Source of the DNA: an uncultured Clostridia bacterium
GTDB taxonomy: Bacteria > Bacillota > Clostridia > Oscillospirales > Acutalibacteraceae
Length of the DNA stretch: 50,103 nt
Assembly (NCBI GenBank): GCA_946500295.1
Contig: CAMMVF010000016.1
Coordinates: forward strand, 1-50,103
Reading direction: 5' to 3'
Numbering within the stretch: position 1 is the first letter of the stretch; the number at the start of each line of letters is the position of its first letter. This document shows, in pieces, positions 50,057 to 50,103 of the stretch. The translations under genes were made by a program, and so were the position numbers. The notes beneath the pieces are model-generated. The model had not been told where the DNA came from, searched no databases, and saw only the letters and a list, made by a program, of their open reading frames with translations.

Positions 50057-50103
50057 GTTTGCCCAGAATGGGCAGTAACTAGGTGGTGAAAGTCCACTAC
50101 AGG
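50057..50103 (+). mobile_element. Probable 5' end of a group II intron, cut by window edge
   Basis: GCCCAGAATGGGC, then CTAGGTGGTGAAAGTCCAC and TACAGG resemble domain I of bacterial group II introns. It begins right after the U-tract of a terminator, the known target of class C introns. The canonical GTGYG start is here GTTTG, if the boundary is at 50057. No reverse transcriptase is visible because the window ends. Confidence 0.55.

Overview
The window reads as chromosome of an anaerobic gut or rumen Firmicute of the Ruminococcus/Oscillospiraceae type. The support is a secreted protein with a type I dockerin (a cellulosome-type module), a bifunctional AdhE, rubrerythrin, clostridial conjugative-element remnants, and many consensus SigA promoters with strong GGAGG ribosome sites. 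The genus is an inference; no rRNA or other marker gene lies in the window. The left edge is inside a mobile element and the right edge cuts what looks like the 5' end of a group II intron.

Layout. 1-7.2 kb is an AT-rich mobile region: a sigma-70-like regulator, a MazF-type protein with a zinc-ribbon tail, an excisionase-like protein, a tyrosine integrase, a MobC-like protein, a truncated TnpV, GNAT and metallo-beta-lactamase-fold cargo, a GIY-YIG protein and a decayed XRE regulator. A diverged direct repeat (3430 and 6809) brackets the second half. 7.3-16.1 kb is core: rubrerythrin, rnmV-holA-comEC-hinT, degV, a GH31 alpha-glucosidase and a hemolysin III-type membrane protein. 16.1-25.2 kb holds a hairpin-rich intergenic element, two paralogous lipoproteins, adhE under a Rex-like operator, a large cell-wall subtilase and a tiny membrane protein. 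25.2-31 kb holds an AraC/MFS pair, an RsbW-like ATPase and a csoR-copA(-copZ) copper locus. 31-34.2 kb is a cluster of three different toxin-antitoxin loci (yefM-yoeB, an antitoxin-fic pair with frameshifted fic, phd-parE) around a ttcA-like gene. 34.4-38.6 kb holds the CAP-dockerin protein, a DUF2493 protein, two tandem ribbon-helix-helix proteins, and a LysR regulator divergent from a hexapeptide acetyltransferase. 38.7-42.5 kb is a complete FMN-riboswitch-controlled ribDEBAH operon. 42.6-50 kb holds an FtsX-type ABC exporter with its two-component system, then a YtrA-type GntR regulator with an ABC-2 exporter.

How genes work together. Copper: CsoR represses from an operator lying inside its own promoter spacer and controls CopA and CopZ. 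Redox: Rex probably ties adhE to NADH/NAD+. Riboflavin: the riboswitch senses FMN and controls all four enzymes needed from GTP and ribulose-5-phosphate onward. Envelope stress: two separate regulator-plus-ABC modules end the window.

Most notable observations: a 110-bp sequence folding into a four-way junction with no unpaired junction bases (12236-12345); copA and copZ joined in one frame across a run of seven A, where six would separate them; a Fic toxin broken by one base behind an intact 56-codon antitoxin; a ComEC whose C-terminal domain lacks the metal-binding histidines; and a likely group II intron abutting a terminator U-tract. I found no CRISPR array, tRNA or rRNA, and no clearly novel multi-gene system.
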